The position numbers were made by a program, and so were the translations under genes. A model generated the notes under the pieces. The model was not told where the DNA came from and did no database searches. It was given only the letters and a program-made list of their open reading frames with translations. From Mesobacillus jeotgali (GTDB lineage: Bacteria; Bacillota; Bacilli; Bacillales; Cytobacillaceae), in NCBI RefSeq assembly GCF_002874535.1, contig NZ_CP025025.1, forward strand, positions 915,526 to 979,525: 64,000 bases of DNA. The letters run 5' to 3'. Below, piece by piece: positions 43,934-52,843 of the stretch (the first letter of the stretch is position 1; each line of letters starts with the position of its first letter).

Positions 43934-45397
43934 ATGGATTATAAACTGAAAAAAGAAGACTGGATATTTTTCCTGATCTGTATTGCTTTAGGCATTTTGG
44001 CGGAAAGGTCATTTTTGAATGGCATAATAGGATTGTCGTATCCTGTTTTTATTACTTGCTTTTATGGGGTGTTTTTCTGGAGATACCGTTCATTCTCCTT
44101 CACGAATAAAAAGCTGGGACTACTGTTGATTGCTTCAATTTGGCTGCTGTCACTCAGCTTTTTCCTGAACTCGAATATGATTTTATATTTGCTGAACATC
44201 CTGGTGATTCCAGTGATGGTTCTCATACAACTTGTGCTTGTCACCTATCCCGTTGAGAACCAATGGCATAGATGGCCATTCGTCCAAAAGATCTTTTTGA
44301 CAGTAGGAACTGCGATTGCCTATGTGTTCAGGTTCATTATGTATGCTCCAAGAATGGCTGTCAGGGGACTTGAAGAAAGAAAGAGTGCGACGATTCGAAA
44401 AGTGTTTATCGGCGTGGCTATTTCATTCCCGCTTTTGTTTGTCATCGTCAACCTGCTTGTTTCTGCTGACCAGCAGTTTGGAAACCTCTTAGGTACAATT
44501 CCGCGCTGGCTTTTGGCGTTGAAGATAGAAGAAGAGGTCTTGCGAACAATCGCAATCACCATTTATACGTTGGTGATCTTTGGATTATTGCAGGTGCTAA
44601 GAACCAGGCAGACTCTTCCTGCTGAACCGCAAACGCAAAATGAAAAAATGGCATGGGATAGCGTGATCAGTCTAACAGTGCTGACTTTATTAAATATTGT
44701 TTACCTGCTATTCGTGGTAGTCCAGTTCCAATATTTCTTCAGTGAAACATTGAAAGAAGGATATACGTATGCTGAATTTGCGCGCAGAGGATTCTTTGAA
44801 CTGCTTTTTGTCACTTTGCTGAATTTACTGATCATCTCAACAATTGTTACTTATGTTGAAAAAAGTGCTAAATTTTTGACGCTGGTTATTCGCGGCCTTC
44901 TTTCACTACTCGTTTTTTTCAGCGGAGTCATGCTATATTCAGCTTTTATCCGTCTGTTCATGTATGAAGAGGCGTACGGATTTACCTTTGCCAGGGTGCT
45001 GGCCCATTCCTTCATGATCTTCCTGCTTGTGATATTATGCTACTCCTTGATGAGGATATGGATGGATAGGCTTTCGCTTGTACGCTTTTATATTATATCC
45101 GCTATCATTTTCTATACTTTGGTCAACACAATCCAACTTGACCGATTTGTCGTCGAACGCAATTTGGAGCGTTACTCAGAAACCGGAAAAATAGATATTC
45201 ACTATCTGAATTCGTTGTCCTATGAAGGAGTGGAGGGGCTGATGGAGCTTTATGAAATTAATCCGGAGCACCCAGGCCTTTCAGATTTGTTGCTGCAAAG
45301 GAAGCAAGATCTGCAGTATTCAGAAGAAAGCTGGAATTCAATAAATATGTCCAGAGGAAGCGCTGAAAAAGCGTTGAGGGACCTAGAGCTGAAGTAA
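43934..45397 (+). CDS. DUF4153/DUF4173 polytopic membrane protein
   Basis: A 487-residue protein with about eleven hydrophobic segments; the pattern (RGFFELLFVTLLNLLII, NTIQLDRFVVERNLERY, YLNSLSYEGVEGLMELYE) is that of the DUF4173 family. The C-terminal 90 residues are soluble. Function unknown. It is separated from the HAAS gene by 100 bases that contain the second palindrome. GGGAGAG precedes the ATG at 43934; a TTG at 43928 is also possible. Confidence 0.8.
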   Translation: MDYKLKKEDWIFFLICIALGILAERSFLNGIIGLSYPVFITCFYGVFFWRYRSFSFTNKKLGLLLIASIWLLSLSFFLNSNMILYLLNILVIPVMVLIQLVLVTYPVENQWHRWPFVQKIFLTVGTAIAYVFRFIMYAPRMAVRGLEERKSATIRKVFIGVAISFPLLFVIVNLLVSADQQFGNLLGTIPRWLLALKIEEEVLRTIAITIYTLVIFGLLQVLRTRQTLPAEPQTQNEKMAWDSVISLTVLTLLNIVYLLFVVVQFQYFFSETLKEGYTYAEFARRGFFELLFVTLLNLLIISTIVTYVEKSAKFLTLVIRGLLSLLVFFSGVMLYSAFIRLFMYEEAYGFTFARVLAHSFMIFLLVILCYSLMRIWMDRLSLVRFYIISAIIFYTLVNTIQLDRFVVERNLERYSETGKIDIHYLNSLSYEGVEGLMELYEINPEHPGLSDLLLQRKQDLQYSEESWNSINMSRGSAEKALRDLELK

Positions 45398-45514
45398 CGA
45401 TGAAATGTGGCAGAAATGCAAACAAATAACCTTTTTGTTACCAGTTTTGTAACATATCGATGTGGTTAATGATGATAAAATAACCTTAAGCCAAATAAAG
45501 GGGAGCCATGCAAT

Positions 45515-45868
45515 ATGGAAGGATTATCTGAAATCATTCATCTCTTAAAAGGTATCGAGAGTTCCATTGACTCATTGAATAAAAGAACCGAAAATATAGA
45601 AAAAAGGCTCGACCGTCTTGAGAAAGTCGATAGTATTGAACATCGCGTAACATCAAACCAGATCGATATTACAGATATTAAAGACGCACTTGAAAGAATG
45701 GAAGAAGCTCAAAGCGCGAAAATCGAAAACATGTTAAAAGATATAATAAGCAAGGCAGAAATGAAAAATAATTCAGAATTCAACACGATCCACAAACGCC
45801 TGGATTCACATTTGCTAAAACTGGGCAGAGTTGAGGAAGAAATCCTGATGGTCCAGCAGGAAAAATAG
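45515..45868 (+). CDS. small coiled-coil protein of unknown function
   Basis: A 117-residue, highly charged protein predicted to be almost wholly helical with heptad patterns (LLKGIESSIDSLNKRTENIE, KRLDRLEKV, then HKRLDSHLLKLGRVEEEI). No known catalytic motif, no membrane segment, no cysteine. AAAGGGGAG precedes the ATG. An inverted repeat GTTAC-CAGTTTT-GTAAC lies upstream (45436-45452). A terminator follows. Confidence 0.75.
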   Translation: MEGLSEIIHLLKGIESSIDSLNKRTENIEKRLDRLEKVDSIEHRVTSNQIDITDIKDALERMEEAQSAKIENMLKDIISKAEMKNNSEFNTIHKRLDSHLLKLGRVEEEILMVQQEK

Positions 45869-45874
45869 TTTATT

Positions 45875-45906
45875 GGGAGATTGCGATATAGCAGTCTCTT
45901 TTTTTA
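45875..45906 (+). terminator. intrinsic terminator of the coiled-coil gene
   Basis: GAGATTGC-GATATA-GCAGTCTC stem (one G-U) followed by TTTTTTTT. Confidence 0.85.
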
Positions 45907-46125
45907 TACCTAAATATCAAATCATCCACAAAAATTTCATAATCTCACAATCCCTTTTATCATCAGGGTCTGACGCTTTTCAGAATCGAATTTGTTCAGT
46001 CGTTCACAAAATATTACACTTTGCGGGACTAAGACGAAGTATTCGAGAGTTATCATTAAGGTGTAATCATACATTGCCTTTATTAGGCAGATTAATAGAG
46101 TTTATTTTACTTCGAGGTGAGTATT

Positions 46126-47922
46126 TTGAGATACGATTTAGTTCTTCTCCATGCGCCAAGTGTATACGATTTCCGGAAAAATGCGCTGTTGGCTGGTCCA
46201 ATCAGTGACGTCGTTCCATCCTCTCCAGTATTCGAAATGTATCCTATTGGCCTGACGAGCATTGCGGAATATTTAGAACGCCAGGGTTTGCGCGTTAAAA
46301 TCATCAACATCGCGAATCGAATGCTGATGGATGAAAATTTTGATGTGGAAAAGAAGTTGAAAAAGATCAAGACACGGGCTTTTGGTATTGACCTTCACTG
46401 GCTCCCGCACGCTCATGGAAGTATTGAACTGGCGAAAATTGTGAAAAATCTTCATCCTGAAACTCCTATGGTTTTTGGCGGTTTATCAGCAACTTATTAC
46501 CATAAAGAGCTAATTGAATATCCATTTATTGACTATGTTATGCGGGGCGATTCAACTGAAAAATTAATGCTCCTTTTGATCAACAATTTGAAAAATGGAA
46601 CTCATCATCTGGGTGGGATCCCAAACCTTACTTGGAAGGACGGGGACACTCCAGTATACAACCCGCTAAGCCATGTTCCTGACAGCCTGGATGAATTTGA
46701 TATTCCCGGTTACCGTTATACAATCAAGTCAGTCTTCAAATATAAAAACTTCCTGGATCCACTGCCATACAACGGCTGGCTTCAATACCCTAATACGGCG
46801 ATCCTCACGGCAAAGGGATGTACCCAGGGATGCTTGATTTGCGGAGGCTCGAAACAATCGTACAAGGATAACTGTAACCGTAAAGTTCTGGCTAAACGCT
46901 CGCCTGCGAAACTAGTTGAAGACATTCTTTTCATCCAGCGCTTCAGCAGGGCACCGATTTTCATCCTTCATGATATACGCCAGGCGGGTAAGGAGTATGT
47001 CGATGAATTTTTTGAGAGGCTCGGCAAGATCAATCTTAAGAATGAGTTGGTATTTGAATTATTTCAATATGCAAACGAAGAGTTTTTCGCAAAAATCGAG
47101 AAGGTTGTACCGAAATACAGCGTTGAATTGACCTTGGAAACACATGATGAGAAGATTCGCCGTTATAACGGCAAGTTCAACTGTACAAATGCAAAAGTGA
47201 TTGAAACGCTTCAATCTGCATTGAAGCATAGCTGCAAGAAAATTGATATATTTTTCATGGTTGGCATACCGCATCAAGATTATCAAAGCGCCCTTGATAA
47301 TGTCGGTTTTTGTGAGAAGATTCACAATGAATGCGGTGAGGATAAACGACTATCCTATTTTGTCGCCCCGCTTGCTCCATTCCTGGATCCTGCTAGCCCG
47401 GCGTTTGAAGACCCTGCAAAATATGGCTATAAGAAATTCTGCCATACAATTGAAGACCATAGAAAGGCAATCACCCAGCCATCATGGAAATACATGCTCA
47501 GCTTTGAAACTGATTATATGAGCAGGGATGAAATTGTGAGGTCAACTTATGAATCTGCCAGAAGCCTTAATGCCTTTAAACTTAAGTACGGCCTTGTAGA
47601 CAAAAAGACACATGATGAGGTGAATGAGAAAATCACCAAGTCACTTGAATATATAGAAAAAATCGATGAAATCGTTGCTCTGCCTGAACAGGAAAAAAAA
47701 CAGCAACTGGCTCTGCTCAGCAAGGAAATGGAAGAAGTGAACAAATACAGCATTTGCGGGAAGCATGAATTGAAATGGGAAGTGAAGAAGCATTATGCTG
47801 ATGTCTTTTCGCTGACGGCAATCGGAATCGAGTTGTTGGTAGAGGATATTTTGATCAACGCTAAACAGAAATGGAATGCCTATAACAAAAGAGTTGGAGA
47901 AGCCTCTAAAAGCAGGACGTAA
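46126..47922 (+). CDS. B12-binding/radical SAM domain protein (Ta0216-like)
   Basis: A 598-residue protein: N-terminal cobalamin-binding-type domain (about 1-170, MRYDLVLLHAPSVYDF, TSIAEYLERQGLRVKIIN, GGLSATYYHKELIEYP), radical SAM core with C-x3-C-x2-C in KGCTQGCLICGG (about residue 230), and a C-terminal helical extension. The overall pattern fits the uncharacterised B12-binding/radical SAM group TIGR04190. The reaction is unknown; methyl transfer or rearrangement is typical of the class. TTG at 46126 follows GAGGT with good spacing, better than the GTG at 46117. The gene stands alone. Confidence 0.82.
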   Translation: MRYDLVLLHAPSVYDFRKNALLAGPISDVVPSSPVFEMYPIGLTSIAEYLERQGLRVKIINIANRMLMDENFDVEKKLKKIKTRAFGIDLHWLPHAHGSIELAKIVKNLHPETPMVFGGLSATYYHKELIEYPFIDYVMRGDSTEKLMLLLINNLKNGTHHLGGIPNLTWKDGDTPVYNPLSHVPDSLDEFDIPGYRYTIKSVFKYKNFLDPLPYNGWLQYPNTAILTAKGCTQGCLICGGSKQSYKDNCNRKVLAKRSPAKLVEDILFIQRFSRAPIFILHDIRQAGKEYVDEFFERLGKINLKNELVFELFQYANEEFFAKIEKVVPKYSVELTLETHDEKIRRYNGKFNCTNAKVIETLQSALKHSCKKIDIFFMVGIPHQDYQSALDNVGFCEKIHNECGEDKRLSYFVAPLAPFLDPASPAFEDPAKYGYKKFCHTIEDHRKAITQPSWKYMLSFETDYMSRDEIVRSTYESARSLNAFKLKYGLVDKKTHDEVNEKITKSLEYIEKIDEIVALPEQEKKQQLALLSKEMEEVNKYSICGKHELKWEVKKHYADVFSLTAIGIELLVEDILINAKQKWNAYNKRVGEASKSRT

Positions 47923-47935
47923 ATTTTAGAAATGA

Positions 47936-47968
47936 GCCCATCAGGAGATATTCTTGATGGGTTTTTTA
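47936..47968 (+). terminator. intrinsic terminator of the radical SAM gene
   Basis: CCCATCA ... TGATGGG stem with an 11-nt loop, followed by TTTTTTAG. Confidence 0.85.
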
Positions 47969-48086
47969 GCGATCCCTTACTCTAATCCTATCAGCTAAAT
48001 TTAAATAGATGTTTAAAGAAGACAGAAATGTGAAAAATGTAAAGGACAAATAACCGATAGAAGAAAATAGCAAAGCGGGTGGAGAA

Positions 48087-49043
48087 ATGTCATCAATGAT
48101 TGAATTTTTTAAAAGAGGAAATAAATCTTCAGGGATTGCTGCGCTTGGGAATACCTTTCTTGCAATCATCAAAGGGGTAGCTGCTGGTATCAGTGGAAGC
48201 GGTACGATGCTCGCGACAACGCTTCATTCGGTTGCGGATGCATTGAATCAATTTTTTGTTTTCATCGGCAGTGCTATTTCTGAAAAAGAAGCAACCAAAC
48301 GCTTCCCGACTGGATTTGGACGGGTTGTAAACTTGTTCGTACTTGTGGCGGTCATCATCATTTCGATAATGGCATACGAAACAGTCCTCAAAGGGTGGGA
48401 GCTGGTCCAGCATCCGAAAGCTTCATCCAATTTGTGGCTTAATGTCATTATCATGGCAATTGCGGTACTTGTTGATGGAGGAATTCTGGTTAAGGCCATG
48501 AAAGAGATTGCTCATGAAACAAGAAGCGATGCTAAGGGCTTTGGTATAGTCGCAAATGCATTTAAGAATGTTAGCCTTGCAGCACCGCCGACAAGACTGG
48601 TTTTCTATGAAGATTTAATTGCAACATTTGGAGCGCTCCTAGCATTGGCTTCAATCGTCCTTGCCCATGTAACAGGATTTTATTTGCTTGATGGTATTGG
48701 AACCTTGCTGATTGGCATCCTGCTGATCGGGATTGCTTTGAAGATTGGGTATGAGAATACGGTAGGTCTCATTGGTGTTGCAGCACCTAAAGTAGTTGAG
48801 GACCGTATAGCTAATCTCATCCTGTCAGATCCAGATGTCATTGATATCAATACATTAAGGATTGTCCAGGAGGGCAGGCAGTACCATGTTGAAAGCTATC
48901 TGGAACTCCGCAAAGGGCTGACACTGGCTGATGCAGATGACATCAAGTTCAGGGTCAGGGATAACGTACTAAAGGACCCGGACGTTGATGATGTTATTAT
49001 GGGAATCATCGAAGCAGACGACGTCCAAACTTGGAAAGTATAA
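48087..49043 (+). CDS. CDF family cation transporter (ZnT9-like group)
   Basis: A 318-residue cation diffusion facilitator without a His-rich loop. Helix 2 reads TLHSVADALNQFFVFIG and helix 5 FYEDLIATFGALLAL, with His/Asp and Glu/Asp at the metal-site positions; PTGFGRVVNL replaces the usual GY.R.E motif. The C-terminal cytoplasmic domain is present (DPDVIDINTLRIVQEG). It differs clearly from CzcD at 37424 and resembles the ZnT9/MMT-like group; the metal is uncertain. Also possible is manganese or iron export. Confidence 0.85.
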   Translation: MSSMIEFFKRGNKSSGIAALGNTFLAIIKGVAAGISGSGTMLATTLHSVADALNQFFVFIGSAISEKEATKRFPTGFGRVVNLFVLVAVIIISIMAYETVLKGWELVQHPKASSNLWLNVIIMAIAVLVDGGILVKAMKEIAHETRSDAKGFGIVANAFKNVSLAAPPTRLVFYEDLIATFGALLALASIVLAHVTGFYLLDGIGTLLIGILLIGIALKIGYENTVGLIGVAAPKVVEDRIANLILSDPDVIDINTLRIVQEGRQYHVESYLELRKGLTLADADDIKFRVRDNVLKDPDVDDVIMGIIEADDVQTWKV

Positions 49044-49050
49044 ATGCAAA

Positions 49051-49085
49051 AAAACAGGCAGAGTTTGGTATCTGCCTGTTTTTTC
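49051..49085 (+). terminator. intrinsic terminator of the CDF gene
   Basis: ACAGGCAGA ... TCTGCCTGT stem followed by TTTTTTCG. Confidence 0.88.
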
Positions 49086-49100
49086 GTAAATTCGTAGATT

Positions 49101-49215
49101 AGTGTCAAGCTTCTTCGCCTAGCCTATTTTCATCCCAAAGATTGGTTCCTCGAATATCTTACGTGAACGTTAGCTTTGAGCGGCTCGAGTCACTTGTCGG
49201 GCTGACCAAGTTGCC
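49101..49215. repeat. degenerate R1 repeat, copy 5
   Basis: Begins agtgtcaagcttcttcgcct and ends gcggctcgagtcacttgtcgg then ctgaccaag. The core is recognisable, but the middle is replaced by about 60 unrelated bases, suggesting an old copy with an insertion or rearrangement. Confidence 0.6.
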
Positions 49216-49224
49216 TCAGGATTT

Positions 49225-50574
49225 CTATGAAACTACCTCAGTCTTGTTCATAAAAAAACTATCTGCTGTCTTTTCGATTTCAGGTTGTTTCGTTACTTCG
49301 ATATATTTGATGTGATGCTCTTCCATTTCGGTGATTTTGAAAAGGTAAGACCCGAAGCTGACGACGTCGCCTTGCTTGACTTCGTAATTTTCGGTAAGCA
49401 TCCAGCCGCCGATTGTATCGACATCTTCATCGTTGATATCAAGTGCCAGAAGTTCATTCACCTCACTGACAAGCAGTTTGGCATCGATGATATAATGGCT
49501 TTCTTGGATTTTGCGTATCATAGGCACTTCATCCATATCGAACTCGTCACGAATTTCTCCTACAATTTCTTCAAGGATATCTTCTACTGTTACGAGTCCG
49601 GAAGTTCCGCCATATTCGTCCATCAAGATTGCCATGTGAATGCGTTCTTTTTGCATTTTTACCAGCAAGTCATGGATTGGAATGCTGTCGATGACTCGGA
49701 TGATTGGGCGAATATATGAATCTAGCGCTTTTTTGCTCCGTCCTTGTTCATTGATGAGGTCAGTCATTACTTCTTTTATATTGACTAATCCGACAATATG
49801 GTCCTTGTCTCCGTCAATGACAGGGTATCGTGTGAATTTCTCTTCCTTTACAATCTGGAGAAAACTCTCCAGTGAATCCTCTTTTGACAACGAAATAATT
49901 TCCGTGCGGGGCACCATGATTTCTTTGGCGATCCGGTTGTCAAATTCGAAAATTTTATTTACATACTTAAACTCTGACTGGTTGATTTCACCACTTTTAA
50001 AGCTCTCAGACAGGATAATGCGAAGTTCTTCCTCAGAATGGGCCAAATCCTGTTCAGAGGCAGGTTTAAGGCCTACAAGACCAACAGCAAGACGGGCAGA
50101 TCCGTTCAACAGCCAGATGAATGGATACATGATCTTGTAAAAAAGGATCAGTGGACCAGCTGTATTCAGCGACACCCATTCCGCTTTTTGGATCGCTAAT
50201 GTCTTTGGGGCCAACTCCCCGACTACGACATGCAGGAATGTGATCGTCGCAAACGCAATCCCCACTGACAAGACATGTCCAAAGGATTCGGGAATATCCA
50301 GGCTGGTGAATAGCGGTTTTAGCAGATCGGCAATCGCCGGCTCTCCAAGCCAGCCAATACCAAGAGCGGTGACCGTAATCCCCAGCTGGCAAGCAGAAAG
50401 GTACTCATCCAGATTGGAAATGACTCTTTTTGCGAGCACAGCTTTTTTGCTGCCTTCCTCTATTAATTGGTCGATTCTGGAACTCCTCACTTTAACAATC
50501 GCAAATTCTGAAACGACGAAAAATGCCGTTAAAGCAATTAAAATGGCTATCCAAACCAAGTTAAATATGTCCAA
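49225..50574 (-). CDS. hemolysin-like CorC/HlyC family protein (DUF21-CBS-CBS-CorC)
   Basis: A 449-residue membrane protein: DUF21/CNNM region with four hydrophobic segments (about 1-190), including GELAPKTLAIQ, two CBS domains (about 205-335, with EIMVPRTEIISL and VGLVNIKEVM), then the CorC_HlyC domain. Relatives such as MpfA act in magnesium efflux and the eukaryotic CNNM proteins in magnesium transport. The TTG at 50574 is taken as start: it follows AAGGGAA and begins just before the first helix. The longer frame to 50658 runs back through the structured leader and its terminator. The leader suggests ligand-controlled expression. Confidence 0.87.
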   Translation of the reverse strand: MDIFNLVWIAILIALTAFFVVSEFAIVKVRSSRIDQLIEEGSKKAVLAKRVISNLDEYLSACQLGITVTALGIGWLGEPAIADLLKPLFTSLDIPESFGHVLSVGIAFATITFLHVVVGELAPKTLAIQKAEWVSLNTAGPLILFYKIMYPFIWLLNGSARLAVGLVGLKPASEQDLAHSEEELRIILSESFKSGEINQSEFKYVNKIFEFDNRIAKEIMVPRTEIISLSKEDSLESFLQIVKEEKFTRYPVIDGDKDHIVGLVNIKEVMTDLINEQGRSKKALDSYIRPIIRVIDSIPIHDLLVKMQKERIHMAILMDEYGGTSGLVTVEDILEEIVGEIRDEFDMDEVPMIRKIQESHYIIDAKLLVSEVNELLALDINDEDVDTIGGWMLTENYEVKQGDVVSFGSYLFKITEMEEHHIKYIEVTKQPEIEKTADSFFMNKTEVVS

Positions 50575-50581
50575 ATAAGTT

Positions 50582-50818
50582 CCCTTAGCCCGCTGGTGTG
50601 CGGGTAAGGAGTCACCTCCCAGTAAACTCAAAATTAAGCCTGGATTTGCAGGCTTCAATTTAAATGATTAAATTCATCAAGAAATAATAACGGCCCGTTC
50701 CGAGCGGCTGGTCCAGCCAGGGCCAACAACCTGTTATGCTGTTCCTACCGCTTTTGCAGCTGTTAAATTCTTGATACGATAGATTGCCCCATCATACCAC
50801 CTCAGCTTTATCATTTAA
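50582..50818 (-). promoter_or_regulatory. structured 240-nt leader of the CorC/HlyC gene, candidate riboswitch of unassigned class
   Basis: On the minus strand an extended -10 (TGGTATAAT, near 50826-50834) starts a leader. An 8-bp closing stem ATCAAGAA / TTCTTGAT (50768-50775 with 50676-50683) encloses about 84 nt with internal stems, including GGCTGG-ACCAGCC-type and GGCCC...GGGCC pairings around 50690-50731. Twenty bases further is a terminator (50630-50655), then a GC-rich hairpin CCCGC-ACACCA-GCGGG (50589-50604) next to the ribosome site. This is the layout of a transcription-controlling riboswitch. It does not match the M-box, yybP-ykoY, NiCo or fluoride patterns that I know. Confidence 0.6.
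50630..50655 (-). terminator. leader terminator upstream of the CorC/HlyC gene
   Basis: On the minus strand AAGCCTG-CAAATC-CAGGCTT followed by AATTTTG. It lies between the closed aptamer-like structure and the start codon, so it must be bypassed for expression. The U-tract is short and interrupted. Confidence 0.6.
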
Positions 50819-51073
50819 ATTTTATTATACCATATAGAGAATAATTGAGGGGAACATTAATACGTTTTGATATCAATGTATGAAACGGACACATAAAGTA
50901 TGAAGTTTATGTTTAATTATATTGGAAAATTCAGATTTTAACAAATTAGTGCTTTTCCTAAACTTAAGAAAAATTTCCCAATGTAAATAAAACCCTTTTT
51001 CTGTGTATTTTTAACATTTTGAATTGAAATAAGTTTAAATATTCAGTAAAATTTTACAAAAGGGAGGATGTCT

Positions 51074-52141
51074 ATGAGTATTCTTATATCCACTTTGGAA
51101 ACAAGGTTACAAAAAGTCGAAAAGACGACTGAGAAAATTTGGGTTGAACCATCCATGGATTTTATATGCAAAAGGACTCCGGATGGTCTTATTAAGTATG
51201 TTTCGCCATCTGTTCGTTCCATGCTCGGTTATGAGCCATCTGATTTAGTCGGAAGACTGTACACTTTATTTGTCCATGCAGAAGATTATAATAGGATTTT
51301 GAATACTACCATCCCTGTAACTGAGGATGTATGCAATCTAACTTATCGTATTAAGCGAAAAGATGGAGTGTATATTTGGGTGAACTCACAAATCTCAGTT
51401 GTTCGCCATCCCGAAACAAATGCCCCATTTGAACTGTTTTCAGTTACAAGTGATGTTTCTGCAAAAATCAAAGCAGAGCATTTTATCCTTGAGTATGAAA
51501 AATTGAATGTTGTTGGCCAGCTGGCCGCAGGTATTGCGCACGAAATCAAGAACCCTTTGACAAGCCTGAAGGGGTTTATCCAGCTTATGAAGTCTGGACA
51601 AGAATTGAATCACAATTATTTAGCGATCATGGAAGAGGAAATAAAGCGGATGGAGTCTGTCTCAAAAGAGCTGATGCTCATGGCAAAGCCACATAAATCT
51701 GACTTTAAGCCCTTTGATATGAATGATTTGATTGATCATGCCATCACTTTGCTGATGGCTGAGGCAGCAAAGAAGTGCGTTGAAATAACGAAAGAATCCA
51801 CATTGAGTGACGGAATGTTTCTTTGTGATGGGAATAAGATCAAACAGGTATTAATCAATATGCTGATGAATGCGATTGATGCGATGGATATGCCAGGAGA
51901 AATCACGATTGCAGTTTTCAAATCCAAAGAGGATTTGACCATTTCCATCACTGATACTGGTAAAGGAATTCCTGCGGAGGATTTGGACAAGATCGGCAAG
52001 CCTTTTTTTACGACAAAGGCGAATGGGAACGGACTGGGTTTGATGATCTGCTATAAAATAGTCGAAGAACACCAAGGCACAATCCATGTAGGCTCAAGTT
52101 GTAAAGAAACAACATTCACCATCAAGCTGCCGATCCACTGA
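51074..52141 (+). CDS. soluble PAS sensor histidine kinase (sporulation-kinase type)
   Basis: A 355-residue kinase with no membrane segment: PAS domain (about 22-135, FICKRTPDGLIKYVSPSVRSMLGYEPSDLVGR, then PAC region), HisKA with H156 in AAGIAHEIKNPLTSLKGF, HATPase with LMNAIDAMDMPG, DTGKGIP and GNGLGLM. It resembles KinA/KinE-type phosphorelay kinases of Bacillus, and no response regulator is adjacent. ATG at 51074 is seven bases after GGAGG; the ATG at 51068 abuts that site. Signal unknown. Confidence 0.88.
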   Translation: MSILISTLETRLQKVEKTTEKIWVEPSMDFICKRTPDGLIKYVSPSVRSMLGYEPSDLVGRLYTLFVHAEDYNRILNTTIPVTEDVCNLTYRIKRKDGVYIWVNSQISVVRHPETNAPFELFSVTSDVSAKIKAEHFILEYEKLNVVGQLAAGIAHEIKNPLTSLKGFIQLMKSGQELNHNYLAIMEEEIKRMESVSKELMLMAKPHKSDFKPFDMNDLIDHAITLLMAEAAKKCVEITKESTLSDGMFLCDGNKIKQVLINMLMNAIDAMDMPGEITIAVFKSKEDLTISITDTGKGIPAEDLDKIGKPFFTTKANGNGLGLMICYKIVEEHQGTIHVGSSCKETTFTIKLPIH

Positions 52142-52155
52142 TTTTCTTAACAGCG

Positions 52156-52719
52156 TTAAAAGGGATGAACAGTACGTCTTCTATGCCACTCTCTTGAAAG
52201 GAGGCCGTATACAACCAAATCATGAAATCTTCCATTTAAATATTCTCCATCACGGATGACCCCTTCCTCGATAAAGCCAAGCTTCCTGGGAATTGCCTTG
52301 CTTGAATGATTGTCCTTGCCGCACCTTATCTCAATGCGGTTAAGTCCAATCTCATAAAAAGCATGGTTTATCAATGTTTTCACCGCTCTGATGGTAATGC
52401 CTCTTCCTTGCAGTTTCTCAGACAGGTAATAGCCGATGCTGGCCTGCGAGTTACTCGGATCAATTGCATGCAGACTGATACTGCCTGCAAGGACTCCTCT
52501 GTATCGGATGCCAAAATGAGTGCTGCTTCCTTCCAGATGATTTCTCTGCCACAATTGTATGACTGAAAAAAATTGTCCTGGTGATTGAATGCCGTCAATC
52601 CAGGGAAGCCATTTCCGTAAAAAGCGGCGGTTAGAATCCACAAGCCAGAACAACTCTTCAGCTTCACGCGGCTCAAATATTCGAAGCTCAAGTTCAGAAT
52701 CAACTTTTATAACAGACAT
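52156..52719 (-). CDS. GNAT family acetyltransferase (RimJ/RimL-like)
   Basis: A 187-residue acetyltransferase of the ribosomal-protein-serine acetyltransferase group: LELRIFEPREAEELFWLVD, RYRGVLAGSISLHAID, IGYYLSEKLQGRGITIRAV (acetyl-CoA loop QGRG) and GLNRIEIRCGKDNHSSKAIPRKLGF. It may acetylate protein N-termini or small molecules. AAGGAGG precedes the ATG at 52719. The frame extends to 52761 without a site. Confidence 0.9.
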   Translation of the reverse strand: MSVIKVDSELELRIFEPREAEELFWLVDSNRRFLRKWLPWIDGIQSPGQFFSVIQLWQRNHLEGSSTHFGIRYRGVLAGSISLHAIDPSNSQASIGYYLSEKLQGRGITIRAVKTLINHAFYEIGLNRIEIRCGKDNHSSKAIPRKLGFIEEGVIRDGEYLNGRFHDLVVYGLLSREWHRRRTVHPF

Positions 52720-52843
52720 AAAGTCCTCCTTAATCTTTATTCTGATGGAAGTATTGACCAATTAACCCGCCGTGGTTTAAATCGGGCAAAAGAGGGAATA
52801 AAGCCTTACATTGTTTTTTTATCTTTTTTTCTGGGAGGAGACT

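Noticed and set aside
49285-50140. Two plus-strand ORFs of 144 and 166 residues
   Set aside because: Antisense to the CorC/HlyC gene and without ribosome sites.
50582-50818. M-box, yybP-ykoY, NiCo or fluoride riboswitch
   Set aside because: None of the conserved core sequences of these classes that I remember is present, so the leader is left unassigned.
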